Source of the DNA: Acidobacteriaceae bacterium
Lineage (GTDB): Bacteria > Acidobacteriota > Terriglobia > Terriglobales > Acidobacteriaceae
NCBI GenBank assembly: GCA_031296325.1
Contig: JARLFY010000056.1
Location: 1 to 55,325, forward strand
Reading direction: 5' to 3'
Length of the DNA stretch: 55,325 nt
Shown here: positions 41,828 through 52,800 of the stretch, one piece after another
Layout: each line of letters begins with the position of its first letter
Numbering within the stretch: the first letter of the stretch is position 1
The notes under the pieces: generated by a model
Told to the model about the DNA's origin: nothing
The model's database searches: none
What the model saw: the letters and a program-made list of their open reading frames with translations, nothing else
Made by a program: the position numbers and the translations under genes

Positions 41828-42934
41828 GTGCGATCGCTCGACGAAAGGTTTGGCTTGAAGTTCCTTAGCGCTCTGTTGCTGCTCGTTCTGGTTCTGGCTG
41901 CGATTGCGGCCTGGGCTATCTATGCCCCCATCGGCCCAGCGGCGGGGACGCCGGATGAGTCTGCCATCTACGTCGACATCACTCCCGGCACGGGGACGCA
42001 GGCGATTGCCAGGCAACTCGAAGCAGCGGGAGTGATTCGCAGCCGCTTTGCCTTCGATCTTCTGCGCGAACTGAAGGGCGGGCGACTGGTCGCCGGAGAG
42101 TATCGCTTCAACCAGCCTGCGACGGCCATCGAGGTCTACTCCCGCTTTGTGCGCGGGGACGTGTACAGCATCGCGGTCAGCATTCCCGAGGGCTACAACA
42201 TCTTCGACATTGCGCAGGCGGTTGCCGCAACGGGGCTGGCCACGCGCGAACAGTTTCTTGCGGCGGAACGCTCGCAGACCGCGCTGATCGCCGATCTTGC
42301 TCCGAATGCCAGCTCGCTTGAGGGCTATCTCTTTCCCGACACCTATCGCTTCAGCCGTCACGCCACGCCGGAACAGATGCTGTCTGCAATGGTCAAGCGC
42401 TTTCGCCAGACGTCCACCCAGCTTGGCCTTCTGCATGGCGAGCAGGGAAGCCTCTCGCGCACTGTCATTCTCGCCTCGCTGGTGGAGAAAGAGGTTCGCG
42501 ACGACTCGGAGCGGCCGTTGGTTGCGGGAGTCTTCAGCAACCGGCTGGCGCAGTCGATGCCTCTGGCCACCGATCCCAGCGTGATCTATGCGGCGCTGCT
42601 GGCGGGACGTTATCGCGGAACGATCTACGAGTCGGATCTACAGTTCGATTCGCCATACAACACCTATCGCCACGCCGGACTGCCTCCGGGGCCGATCGCC
42701 AATCCGGGCGTTGCGGCGCTGCGGGCGGCGATGACTCCGGCGCGTACCGACTACCTCTACTTCGTCGCCGACGCGCAGGGACACAGCCGCTTCTCCGCCA
42801 CGCTGAAGGAGCATGCGCAGCAGGTGGAGGAGTATCGCCGGGTATTGCACCCAACCCCGGCTCCCGAGCCGAGTAAGATGACCCCTGCGCCGCGCAGAAA
42901 GTCCTCTGCGCCGCACAAGAAACGCAAGAAATAA
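41828..42934 (+). CDS. mltG: endolytic murein transglycosylase MltG
   Basis: A 368-residue inner-membrane enzyme that cuts nascent glycan strands. One N-terminal membrane helix (about 12-34), a LysM-like region (about 48-110), and a YceG catalytic domain with 'LEGYLFPDTYRFSRHATPEQ', 'ILASLVEKEVRDDSERPLVA' (catalytic Glu) and 'SPYNTYRHAGLPPGPIANPG'. GTG 41828 with AGAGG 7 bases upstream is chosen over TTG 41822. The C-terminal tail is basic. Confidence 0.95.
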   Translation: MRSLDERFGLKFLSALLLLVLVLAAIAAWAIYAPIGPAAGTPDESAIYVDITPGTGTQAIARQLEAAGVIRSRFAFDLLRELKGGRLVAGEYRFNQPATAIEVYSRFVRGDVYSIAVSIPEGYNIFDIAQAVAATGLATREQFLAAERSQTALIADLAPNASSLEGYLFPDTYRFSRHATPEQMLSAMVKRFRQTSTQLGLLHGEQGSLSRTVILASLVEKEVRDDSERPLVAGVFSNRLAQSMPLATDPSVIYAALLAGRYRGTIYESDLQFDSPYNTYRHAGLPPGPIANPGVAALRAAMTPARTDYLYFVADAQGHSRFSATLKEHAQQVEEYRRVLHPTPAPEPSKMTPAPRRKSSAPHKKRKK

Positions 42935-43033
42935 TCGAGCCTAACCTGTTGCATCTAATTCATATTACAAAACATCTCATTTTAAATAGTACCGTCCCGT
43001 ACACCCCGACAGATATACTGGAAACAAGTGCGA

Positions 43034-43987
43034 ATGAAGATTAAACAAGCCGTTGCCGTGGGGCTTCTTGCGATGACTCCGGCCCTTACCGGATGCCTCT
43101 CGCATACCCGCAGCGTACAGAAGATGCGGCTGCCGGACGTTGTTCTCAACGCCACGCTGGATCAACTGCTCAATCAGGTGGACGAGCGTTACTATGCCTT
43201 GCAGGGCATGACGGCTTCGGTGCAGATCTCCGCCAGCACTGGCGGCAGTCTACAGGGCCAGATCAAAGACTCGATGAACTTCAGCGGCTACATCATCATG
43301 GCCAAGCCGGAGAATATCCACGTCATCCTGCTGCTCCCGGTCTTCCGCAGCAAGGCGCTGGACATGATCTCCGACGGCAAGAGCTTCAAGATGCTGATTC
43401 CGCCGAAGAGCTGCGCCATCGTTGGCTCCGATGTGGTCACCAACAACTCGCAAAAGGGACTCTACAGCCTGCGGCCAGCGGTGATTCTGGACTCGCTGAT
43501 GGTTCGCGGCTTCAGCCCGGACGACATGATCACCATGACGCAGGACAGCCGCCCCGTCGAAAATCCGAAGAAGAAGAAGGATTGGATCGAGGAGCCGGAG
43601 TATGACATCGAGTTCCTGTCCGCGCCGGTGAATCAGGTTGCGCGAACCCTGCGCGTGCTGCACATCAGCCGCGTCAACATGCTGCCGTACCGGCAGGACA
43701 TTTACAACCAAGAGGGCAAGGTGGTCACGCAGGCCTTCTACGAAAACTACCAGAAGTTCGACGATGGCAAGATCGACTTTCCCACTAAGATTGTCATCCA
43801 GCGGCCGCTTGACGAGTTGGGGCTGACGATCACCATCACCAAGGCGACCTTCAACCAGAAGCTCGACGCGGATCAGTTCGATCTGGGCCAGCAAGTTCCC
43901 GCGAACTACGCGTTGCAGAACATGGACGATCCGGTCAGCGCGAAGACAGCCCCGTGCGTTGCGCATGCGACGCAATTGCCGCGTTGA
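43034..43987 (+). CDS. outer-membrane lipoprotein of unknown function
   Basis: A 317-residue protein with signal peptide and lipobox L-T-G-C (Cys about residue 21). The mature part looks like one beta-rich domain of the LolB/LolA-like or DUF4292 type ('ATLDQLLNQVDERYYALQGM', 'IIMAKPENIHVILLLPVFRS', 'DMISDGKSFKMLIPPK'). If so it may carry lipids or lipoproteins, but this is an inference from fold pattern. It follows mltG on the same strand (99 bases). Its last 53 bases overlap the convergent Gfo/Idh gene. Confidence 0.8.
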   Translation: MKIKQAVAVGLLAMTPALTGCLSHTRSVQKMRLPDVVLNATLDQLLNQVDERYYALQGMTASVQISASTGGSLQGQIKDSMNFSGYIIMAKPENIHVILLLPVFRSKALDMISDGKSFKMLIPPKSCAIVGSDVVTNNSQKGLYSLRPAVILDSLMVRGFSPDDMITMTQDSRPVENPKKKKDWIEEPEYDIEFLSAPVNQVARTLRVLHISRVNMLPYRQDIYNQEGKVVTQAFYENYQKFDDGKIDFPTKIVIQRPLDELGLTITITKATFNQKLDADQFDLGQQVPANYALQNMDDPVSAKTAPCVAHATQLPR

Positions 43988-44981
43988 TCTCCAGCGCCAG
44001 AGCCAACGCCGCACGACCCGCCTCGGCTGGTACCTCCGGTTGGGTTCGTCCGCGCACTGCTTCGACAAACGACTGAATCTCCATGCGCAGCGGCTCGCCC
44101 GGCTCCACAGCAATTTTGCTGAGCGAGAGTCCGGGCGCGGGCTGACCACTTGCAGCCGCAGCGCTGGCAAGAGCAGCCAGTTGTGCTGGATCCAGTCCGG
44201 CTGCCGCCGTTACGTCGATCAGCAGCAGATCCTGTCGCGCGAAGTCCAGCGACAGATACTGATGCGGCTGGAAGAAGCGCATCTTGCGTACGCGCTCGGT
44301 GCTGACGCGGCTTGCGGTGAAGTTAGCCACACAGCCGTTTTCGAACTCCAGACGCACGTTGGCGATGTCCACCTTGCGCGAGAGGACGGGAAGGCCAACC
44401 GCGCGAACCTCGCGCACGGTCGAATCAACGAGGCTCATCACCAGATCGAGATCGTGAATCATCACATCCAAAACCACGTCCACGTCCAGCGACCGCGGAG
44501 TAAAGACGCTGAGGCGATGCACCTCGAAGAACATGGGGTGATTCATCAGGCCGCGCACGGCGCGCACCGCCGGATTGAATCGCTCCAGATGGCCGACCTG
44601 CACGATGCGTCCATACTCGTGCGCGAGACGGATGATCTCGTCGGCCTCGGCGAGAGTGGTCGCAACGGGCTTCTCGATCAGCAGATCGACTCCCGCTGGC
44701 AGCAACACCCGCGCACACTCGGCATGAGCCACCGTCGGCGCGCAGATGGACGCGGCGTTCAGAGGCATCGCCGCCAAGCACTCCTCAATCGTCGCGAATC
44801 CCGGGATACTGTACTGCGCGGTCGCCGCCGCCAGAGTCTTCGCGTCGCGATCCACCACGGCGACGAGCTGCACCGGAAGACCGGCCAGCTCCAGTTCGCG
44901 GTAGACCCGCAGATGATTGCGCCCGAAGGCTCCTGCGCCCACTACGGCAACGCGGAGCGGGCTTGCACTGTTCTCTGCCAT
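43935..44981 (-). CDS. Gfo/Idh/MocA-family oxidoreductase
   Basis: A 348-residue NAD(P)-dependent dehydrogenase: Rossmann 'LRVAVVGAGAFGRNHLRVYR', 'LLIEKPVATTLAEADEII' (EKP motif with catalytic Lys), 'GHLERFNPAVRAVRGLM' and 'DVVLDVMIHDLDLVMSLVDS'. Several family members act on sugar nucleotides for envelope glycans, but the substrate here is unknown. ATG 44981 has AGGAG 8 bases upstream; GTG 44999 would overlap the previous gene's stop. Preceded by a 69-residue protein gene on the same strand. Confidence 0.9.
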   Translation of the reverse strand: MAENSASPLRVAVVGAGAFGRNHLRVYRELELAGLPVQLVAVVDRDAKTLAAATAQYSIPGFATIEECLAAMPLNAASICAPTVAHAECARVLLPAGVDLLIEKPVATTLAEADEIIRLAHEYGRIVQVGHLERFNPAVRAVRGLMNHPMFFEVHRLSVFTPRSLDVDVVLDVMIHDLDLVMSLVDSTVREVRAVGLPVLSRKVDIANVRLEFENGCVANFTASRVSTERVRKMRFFQPHQYLSLDFARQDLLLIDVTAAAGLDPAQLAALASAAAASGQPAPGLSLSKIAVEPGEPLRMEIQSFVEAVRGRTQPEVPAEAGRAALALALEINAAIASHAQRTGLSSR

Positions 44982-44998
44982 CGCACTGGCTCCTGACA

Positions 44999-45208
44999 CT
45001 ACTTTATGGGAGCCTCAACCGTCTTGCGGCAACGCGTGTATAGATCGAGTAGCTCCGAAACCTGATCCTCGGGCTTGGAGGTGGGCGTCGCGCCAAAACC
45101 CGTGCCGCCCGTTGCCTTTGTTCCCACATGCGCCTGAGCCGCTACAAACTTCAGCAGATCCAGGGCAATATCCTCGGTGCGGCGAGCCGCATTATTCGTT
45201 TCACTCAT
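44999..45208 (-). CDS. small conserved hypothetical protein
   Basis: A 69-residue soluble protein: a helical N-terminal half ('RTEDIALDLLKFVAAQAHVG'), a Gly/Thr-rich linker and a helical C-terminal end ('VSELLDLYTRCRKTVEAPIK'). It has a GAGGAAATC ribosome site before ATG 45208 and directly precedes the oxidoreductase, so translation is probably coupled. No function can be assigned. Confidence 0.7.
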   Translation of the reverse strand: MSETNNAARRTEDIALDLLKFVAAQAHVGTKATGGTGFGATPTSKPEDQVSELLDLYTRCRKTVEAPIK

Positions 45209-45457
45209 TGAAAGATTTCCTCACGGTTCCAGACCCGATCTTAATGGTCTGCCCCGCTGTGAAGCAAATCCAACCTATTGCGCGGGGCTATAGAGCATTT
45301 CTGTAGAGGTTGCGAATGCATATAGTTGCAGCAAAAAATTGTATGAATATACAGTCTTGTAACATAGATAGGTGAGTTGACAAATGAGTTGGCTTTTCCT
45401 CTGGCCGCGTATCGAACGCGGCTGCGCCAACATCCTGCTCACACTAAGGTGCTGCTG

Positions 45458-46693
45458 ATGCTTCCTGCCGAACTGATTGCCCTCGAAGACCGCTATGGAG
45501 CCCACAACTATCACCCACTCGATGTCGTCATCGAACGCGCCTCTGGCGCATGGGTCTACGACACGAACGGAAAGCGCTATCTGGATTTTCTGGCCGCTTA
45601 CTCGGCCGTCAATCAGGGACACTGCCACCCGGCAATCTTTGAGGCGATGGTCAATCAGGCGAAGAAGGTGACGCTGACCTCGCGCGCCTTTCGCAACGAC
45701 CAGCTTCCCCAGCTCTACCGCGAACTGCATGAGATGACCGGCTACGAGATGACGTTGCCGATGAACTCCGGCGCCGAGGCGGTGGAGACCGCGCTGAAGG
45801 CCGCGCGCAAGTGGGGAGAGACGATCAAGGGAATCCCCGCCGACAAGACCGAGATCATCGTCGCCGCCAACAACTTTCACGGACGCACCATCGCCATCGT
45901 TGGCTTCTCCAGCGACGAACAGTATCGCCACGGCTTTGGGCCGTTCCCCGCCGGATTCCGCGAGGTTCCCTTCGGCGACATCGAGGCGCTGCGCCGTGCG
46001 ATTACGCCGAACACCTGCGCCTTTCTGGTTGAGCCGATTCAAGGCGAAGCGGGAATCATCGTGCCGCCTGAGGGCTACCTGCGTGCTGCCGCAGAGATCT
46101 GTCGCGAGAACAACGTTCTGCTCATGCTTGACGAGATTCAGTCCGGCCTGGGGCGCACCGGCAAGCTCTTCGCTTACATGCACGAGGATATTACCCCCGA
46201 CGTACTTATCATCGGCAAGGCGCTGTCGGGCGGCTTCTATCCGATCTCGGCCGTACTCAGCTCAAGCGAGATTCTTGGCGTCTTCCACCCTGGCGACCAC
46301 GGCAGCACCTTCGGAGGCAGTCCTCTGGCCAGCGCCATTGCTCGGGCGGCTCTGCACGTCATCGTTGACGAGAAGTTGGCCGAGCGTTCCGCCGAGTTGG
46401 GAGCCTATGCGCTGAAGTTCATGAAGAACATTCGCAGCCCGCACGTCGTCGAGGTGCGCGGCAAGGGACTCTGGATCGGCGTGGTGCTGAGCAGTCCGGC
46501 GCGAGCCTTCTGCGAGGCGCTACAGGAGCGCGGCGTCCTGTGCAAGGAGACGCACGAGTTCGTCATCCGTCTGGCTCCGCCACTGATTATCTCCAAGGAA
46601 GATCTGGACTGGGGACTGGAGCAGATTCGCACGGTTCTCGAGGCCGAAAGCCCCGCACCCGCCGCCGAACTGGCCAACTCAAGCCACTCCTAG
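45458..46693 (+). CDS. rocD: ornithine--oxo-acid aminotransferase
   Basis: A 411-residue class-III PLP aminotransferase that converts ornithine to glutamate semialdehyde. '[20 protein letters not shown]', '[19 protein letters not shown]', '[17 protein letters not shown]', '[20 protein letters not shown]' and '[19 protein letters not shown]' (PLP Lys) are RocD signatures. ATG 45458 (AAGG 8 bases upstream) fits the family; ATG 45377 also has a ribosome site (AGGTGAG) and would add 27 residues. The stop TAG is followed by AGTGCTTC, i.e. a repeat-element end. Confidence 0.94.
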   Translation: MLPAELIALEDRYGAHNYHPLDVVIERASGAWVYDTNGKRYLDFLAAYSAVNQGHCHPAIFEAMVNQAKKVTLTSRAFRNDQLPQLYRELHEMTGYEMTLPMNSGAEAVETALKAARKWGETIKGIPADKTEIIVAANNFHGRTIAIVGFSSDEQYRHGFGPFPAGFREVPFGDIEALRRAITPNTCAFLVEPIQGEAGIIVPPEGYLRAAAEICRENNVLLMLDEIQSGLGRTGKLFAYMHEDITPDVLIIGKALSGGFYPISAVLSSSEILGVFHPGDHGSTFGGSPLASAIARAALHVIVDEKLAERSAELGAYALKFMKNIRSPHVVEVRGKGLWIGVVLSSPARAFCEALQERGVLCKETHEFVIRLAPPLIISKEDLDWGLEQIRTVLEAESPAPAAELANSSHS

Positions 46694-46893
46694 AGTGCTT
46701 CAGGAGGTGTTTAGATCAAATTTGGGGTCGTGCCGCAGTCAGCCGAGGAATTTGCAGGCTCCGACATCAATAAAAATAAATTTTAATAACTATTGAAGCT
46801 CGCATCTTTTTGCAGTAGAGTTGGGCCGGATTCAAGATATGTTGATTCACGATTCTCCGGCTGCCTAACTTTTTCGGTGAGATGGAGTCTTCA

Positions 46894-49800
46894 ATGGCAA
46901 ACATTCGGCTGTCTTCGTGCATACTCGCAAGTCTTGCAGCACTAGCCTTGATGGTCGGATGTGGAGGCTCTCCAGCGGCTCCGGCGATCAGCGTTGCCAT
47001 TACCACCGTTCCGTCCGCCATGGTTGCAGGGGCAACCCAGACCTTCGCCGCAACGGTCTCGAACGACTCCAGCAGTGCGGGCGTTAACTGGTCGGCTTCG
47101 GTCGGTTCGATCAGTTCGGCGGGCATTTACACCGCGCCGACTCCGGTTGCCACTGCTTCGGCAACGATCACCGCGACCAGTAAGACGGACACCTCCAAGA
47201 CCTCTACGGCGACCGTCACTCTGACTCCGGTTGCCGTCTCCGTTACGACCGTTCCCGTCGCCATGATTGCGGGAGGAACGCAGACGTTTGTCGCAAACGT
47301 AACTGGAGATACCGCGTTGAATCAGGGAGTTACATGGAGCGCCTCGGCCGGAACGATCTCGGCAGGTGGTGTGTACACTGCTCCGATTCCGGTTGCTACT
47401 GCGTCGGCGACGATTACTGCGACCAGTAAGACGGACACCTCCAAGACCTCTACGGCGACCGTCACTCTGACGCCGATCAGCGTTGCCATTACGACTACTC
47501 CTGTCACCTTGGTTGCAGGGGCTACGGAGACCTTTGGCGCGATCATTTCGAACGACATTACTCCGAGTGCGGGCGTGACCTGGTCGTCCTCGGTTGGTTC
47601 GATTACCGCAGGCGGGGTCTACACTGCTCCGACTCCGGTTTCTACTGCATCGGCGATAATAACTGCGACGAGTAAAACGGATCCATCCAAGAGTGCTACG
47701 ATGACCGTCACTCTGACGCCGGTTGTCGTGACCATTCCGTTCGCTCCTGTGGCCATTGCCGGAGCCGCAACCGAGGCCATCACGGCGACGCTGACCGGCG
47801 ATACCACGCTGAATGCGGGCGTGACGTGGAGCATCACCAGTGGCGGCGGCACGCTGTCCGCAGTGACCACGACCTCCGTGACCTACACCGCTCCGTTGCC
47901 GGTGACGACGGCCAACGCTGTGATTACCGCGACCAGCAAGACGGATCCCAGCAAGACGGCGACTCTCACGATTCCGCTGATTCCGATCAGTGTGGGAGCC
48001 ATCAGTCCATCGACCGCCACTCTGGGCGACAGCAACACGCAGGCCTTCACCGGCGCGACAGTTGCGAACGACTCTTCCAACTCCGGCGTGACGTGGAGCA
48101 TCAGCCCGGCGACTGGCGCGGGCACTATTATCAGTTCCACCGGCGCCTATAACGCACCGACGACCGTCATCAGCTCCGTCACTACGGCGACGGTGACGGC
48201 GGCCAGCGTCAAGGATCCTACCAAGACGGCTACTGCGACGGTTACGCTCGATCCCATCGCGGTCGCGGTCAGTGCGTCGACCTCCAGCATGGTGGCAGGC
48301 GCGACCCAGACCTTTACCCCGACTGTGAGCTATGACGGCAGTAACTCCGGCGTTACCTGGAGTGCCTCGGTCGGCTCGGTCAGCTCAGCGGGTGTTTATA
48401 CTGCTCCGACTCCGGTTGCCACAGCGTCGGCGACGATCACCGCAACCAGTGTCAAAGATCCGACCAGGAATGGCACAACGATCGTCACTCTGACGCCGAT
48501 CAGCGTTGCGATTACGACCGTTCCTGTCGCCATGGTTGCGGGAGCGACGCAAACCTTTGCCGCAACCGTCTCGAACGACATAACTCCGAGTGCGGGCGTT
48601 ACCTGGAGTGCGTCAGTCGGTTCGATCAGTTCGGCGGGGGTCTATACTGCTCCGACTCCGGTTGCTACTGCTTCTGCGACGATTACCGCGACGAGTAAGA
48701 CGGATCCCAGCAAGAGCACGACGGCGACCGTTACTCTAACGCCGATTGTCGTGACCATTCCGACCACTCCTACGGCCATTGCCGGAGCCGCAACCGAGGC
48801 CATCACGGCGACGCTGACCGGCGATACCACGCTGAATGCGGGCGTGACGTGGAGCATCACCAGCGGCGGCGGTACGCTGTCCGCTGTGACCACGACCTCC
48901 GTCACCTACACCGCTCCGTTGCCGGTGACGACGGCCAACGCTGTGATTACCGCGACCAGCAAGACGGATCCCAGCAAGACGGCGACTCTCACGATTCCGC
49001 TGATTCCGATCAGTGTGGGAGCCATCAGTCCATCAACCGCCACTCTGGGCGACAGCAGCACGCAGGCCTTCGCGGGTGCGACGGTTGCAAACGACTCTTC
49101 CAACTCCGGCGTGACGTGGAGCATCAGCCCGGCGACTGGCGCGGGCACTATTATCAGTTCCACCGGCGCCTATAACGCACCGACGACCGTCATCAGCAGC
49201 GTCACCACAGTGACGGTGACGGCGGCCAGCGTCAAGGATCCTACCAAGACGGCTACTGCGACGATTACGCTGCAACCTATCATGGTCGGCCCCATCAGCC
49301 CGGCGACGGTCTCTCTCAGCGCCAGCGGAACAAAGACCTTTGCGGGCGCGGTGCTAACCTATGACGGGTCTAACTCCGGCGTGACGTGGAGCATCAGCCC
49401 TGGGACGGGTGCGGGCACCATCGTCAGCACAACAGGAGCCTATACTGCACCGACAGTTGTGAGCGGAACTTCGCCTGTGACCGTCACGGTGACGGCGACC
49501 AGCGTCAAGGACACCACCAAGACGACTACGGCGACGATCACTCTGAATCCCGTCTCACTCACCGTCAGCCCAACAACAGCCACGTTGGTTGCAGGCCAGC
49601 CCCAGACGTTCACTGCCACTGTGTCGAATGACGGAGCGACTCCGGGAGTGACGTGGACTGCCTCCGTCGGATCGATCACCTCGGCGGGCGTCTACACCGC
49701 GCCGACTCCGGTGGGAGCCGCTTCCGCAACCATCACCGCAACCAGCAAGACCGACCCCACTAAATCCTTCGCGGCGACCGTGACTCTCACCCCGGTTAGT

Positions 49801-52800
49801 ACGGTCACCATCAGTCCCGGCAATGTAACGCTGATCGGCGGCGCATCTGCGACCTTCACCCCGGTCGTCACTGGTGATTCTTACCTGAATGCAGGAGTGA
49901 CATGGAACCTCAGTCCCAGTACGGGCGCTGGCACAATTACCTCAGCGGGCGTCTACACCGCTCCCGCCGTGATTGGATCGGTCACCAACGTCATGTTGAG
50001 TGCCACCAGCATCACGGATCCCAGTAGGACATCGTCTTCATCCTCTATCACTCTCACTCCCATCAGCATTGCATTCACCACCACGACGAACGGCATCACC
50101 CTTGACTCCGGTCAGACGATGCCGCTGACTGCGTCCGTAAGCAGTGACAGCAGCTCCTCGGGGGCAACCTTTGCGGTGTATGGCGCAGGCTTTATCAGCC
50201 CAATCAGCGCCACCGGCAACACGCCTTCCACCACGCTGACCGCGTCCAGCACAATCGCCTCCGCCGTCTCCGTGACTGCGACCAGCATCAAGGACAGCAC
50301 GAAGCAGGTCTCTACTTCGTCGATCACCATCAATCCGGCTCTTGCCATCGCCACGGCGAGCGGCGCTCTGCCCGCCGGAACCACCGGCGTGGGATACGCT
50401 GGAACGACCATTGCAGCCAGCGGAGGGACAGGATCCGACTTCTTCGCGGTTGCCACTGGCTCGCTTCCCACAGGAATGACGCTCAACGCTTTTACGGGAG
50501 CTATCAGCGGCACTCCAACCTCCACGGCGGGAACCTATACCTTCACCGTCAAAGTGACTGACTCGGCGACGACACCGGTCACGGCAACCTCAGGAACCTA
50601 CACCATCTACCTCAACCCCGCGCCGCTGACCGTTGTCGCTGTGGGTTGGGGCTCATCCTATACCGTCGGCACGGCGATTACGCCATTTACGGTTACCAGT
50701 ACCGGCGGCACGGGTACCATCACCTATGGGGTCTACTCCGGCACACTGCCAGCGGGCCTTTCGCTGAACAGCAGCACGGGCGTAGTCTCCGGTACGCCGA
50801 GCGCCCCGACCGTCGCCTCTGGCAACAGTATCGCCTTCAAGGCGACCGACAGCGCTTCCACGCCGGTTACGGCAGTCGCCGCCACCGTCATCCTCACGGT
50901 GAACCCGGTAACGCTGGCGATTTCGGCTGCAACTCTGCCAACGGGGTATGTAGGTTCTGCCTACAACACCAACGGCTACCAGTTCACCTCCACCGGCGGA
51001 ACAGGCACCATCACCTGGTCGATGTACCCGAACCCTGTCGACGGCCTCACTCTCAGCCCCACAGGTCTGCTTTCCGGCACTCCGACGGGGACCTACTCTT
51101 CGACCGTGACTATCACCGCGACTGACTCTGCCACCAACCAGCAGCAGAGCAAGAGCATCACGCCCGCGCTGACGATCAACAACCCCGTCACCATTACCAC
51201 TACGCAATCCAGCCTGCCGGTCGCGTACTCCGGCGTAGCTTATACTTCGACCACGCTGGCGGCTTCTGGAGGAACGTCCCCGTACACCTGGTCGGTCACT
51301 TCGGGCCTGACTGGCTCCAACAGCCTTGCGACTCTCAATCTGGCTGTCTCCTCTGCGGGTGTTATCACGGGAACTCCTGCGACCACCGGCATCGCCAACT
51401 TCACGGTTCAGGTCACGGATTCGGCTACGCCCACGCACAATACCAACTCGGTCGCGTACTCCATCACGGCCTACACGCCGCTCTCTCTGCCCAGCACCGA
51501 CCCAAGCACGCTTGGGCCTGCCACCACGACCTCAAGCTATACGGGATCCATCCCTGTGACCGGAGGCGTAGCCGGGTATACGTGGACGATCAACAGCGTT
51601 GTCGTCAGCAGCGGATCAGCCAGTTTGGGGAACGGTACGCTGGTTGCTTCCCCCAGCGGAGCCACGTTGAATATCACCGGCACACCAAGCGCCGCTGGCA
51701 CGGTTACGTTCACGGCCTCGGTGAAGGACAGCACAGGCACCTCCACCAGCACGATCACCTACACTATCGCCGTCACAACGTCCTATAGCATCAACGGCCA
51801 GCTCAATCTGAGCAACGCTTGCAGCGTGAGTTCCTGGCCTGTGTTTACGCTCACCCTTACCCAGAGCGGCAACACGGTTGGAACCACGACCAGCAATAGC
51901 GGAAGCTACTCGTTCACCAACATTGCCAACGGAACCTACACGCTCACCCCCTCGATTACGGGGCCAAGCTCGGTCTTCTATCCTGCCAGCCAAAGCGTCA
52001 CCGTAACTAACGGCAATATCAGCGTCCCAAACTTCAGCGCAGCTTTGGGCTATACCGTCTCCGGCACGGCGTCATATAGCGGGATCAATACGGTGTCGCA
52101 GGCCAAGCCGATCTATCTGTCGCTGAGCGGCGGCTGTAGTAATAGCAATCCCGGCACCAGCGTCTCCACCGCAGGGGGAAGCTTCACCATCCACGGCGTG
52201 GCACCCGGCACCTACACCCTGTCGGCGTTTCAGGACAACATGGGCTACGGCTCCCAGAACGCCTCCAACCCGACGGGAAGCACCTCCGGCTTAACGGTCT
52301 CTACCGCGAACGTGACCGGCGCCAACGTCACCCTGACCGATCCTGCGACGGTCACCCTTACCTCGGCTCCAAAGCTGCAAGGAGTGGCTGGATTCAACAA
52401 CGGCGTGCTTGCCCAGTACAAGGCAATCACCAACAGCAACAGCATCGAGATGGCAACCTCCTACACCCTGCAGTGGAGTACCACCTCGACCTTTACCGCG
52501 ATCGCTGGAAGCATGATCTTCCCGGCTACCGGCGGTGGCGGTGCCGACATCTGGTTCGTGAATAGTGCCATGACGACGGGATGCACCAACTGCAGCACAC
52601 TCGCTAGCGGCACCTACTACTTCCGCGCTTATGCCACCTCGGCGGGGACTGCGACCAGCAGCTATAGCGTATTCTCCTCCAGCGGAAGCCCGGTTGCGGT
52701 AACCGTTGGCGCTCCCACCGGCGGCGTTGCCGTATCCGGCACGGTCACCTACCCAGGAACGGCCACTGGGCCGCTGTATGTCGGCTTCTTCAACTACAGC

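Noticed and set aside
46894-50340. CRISPR-like regular repeats
   Set aside because: The repeats are coding Ig domains of 80-92 codons with diverged spacers, not 24-40 bp repeats; no cas genes.
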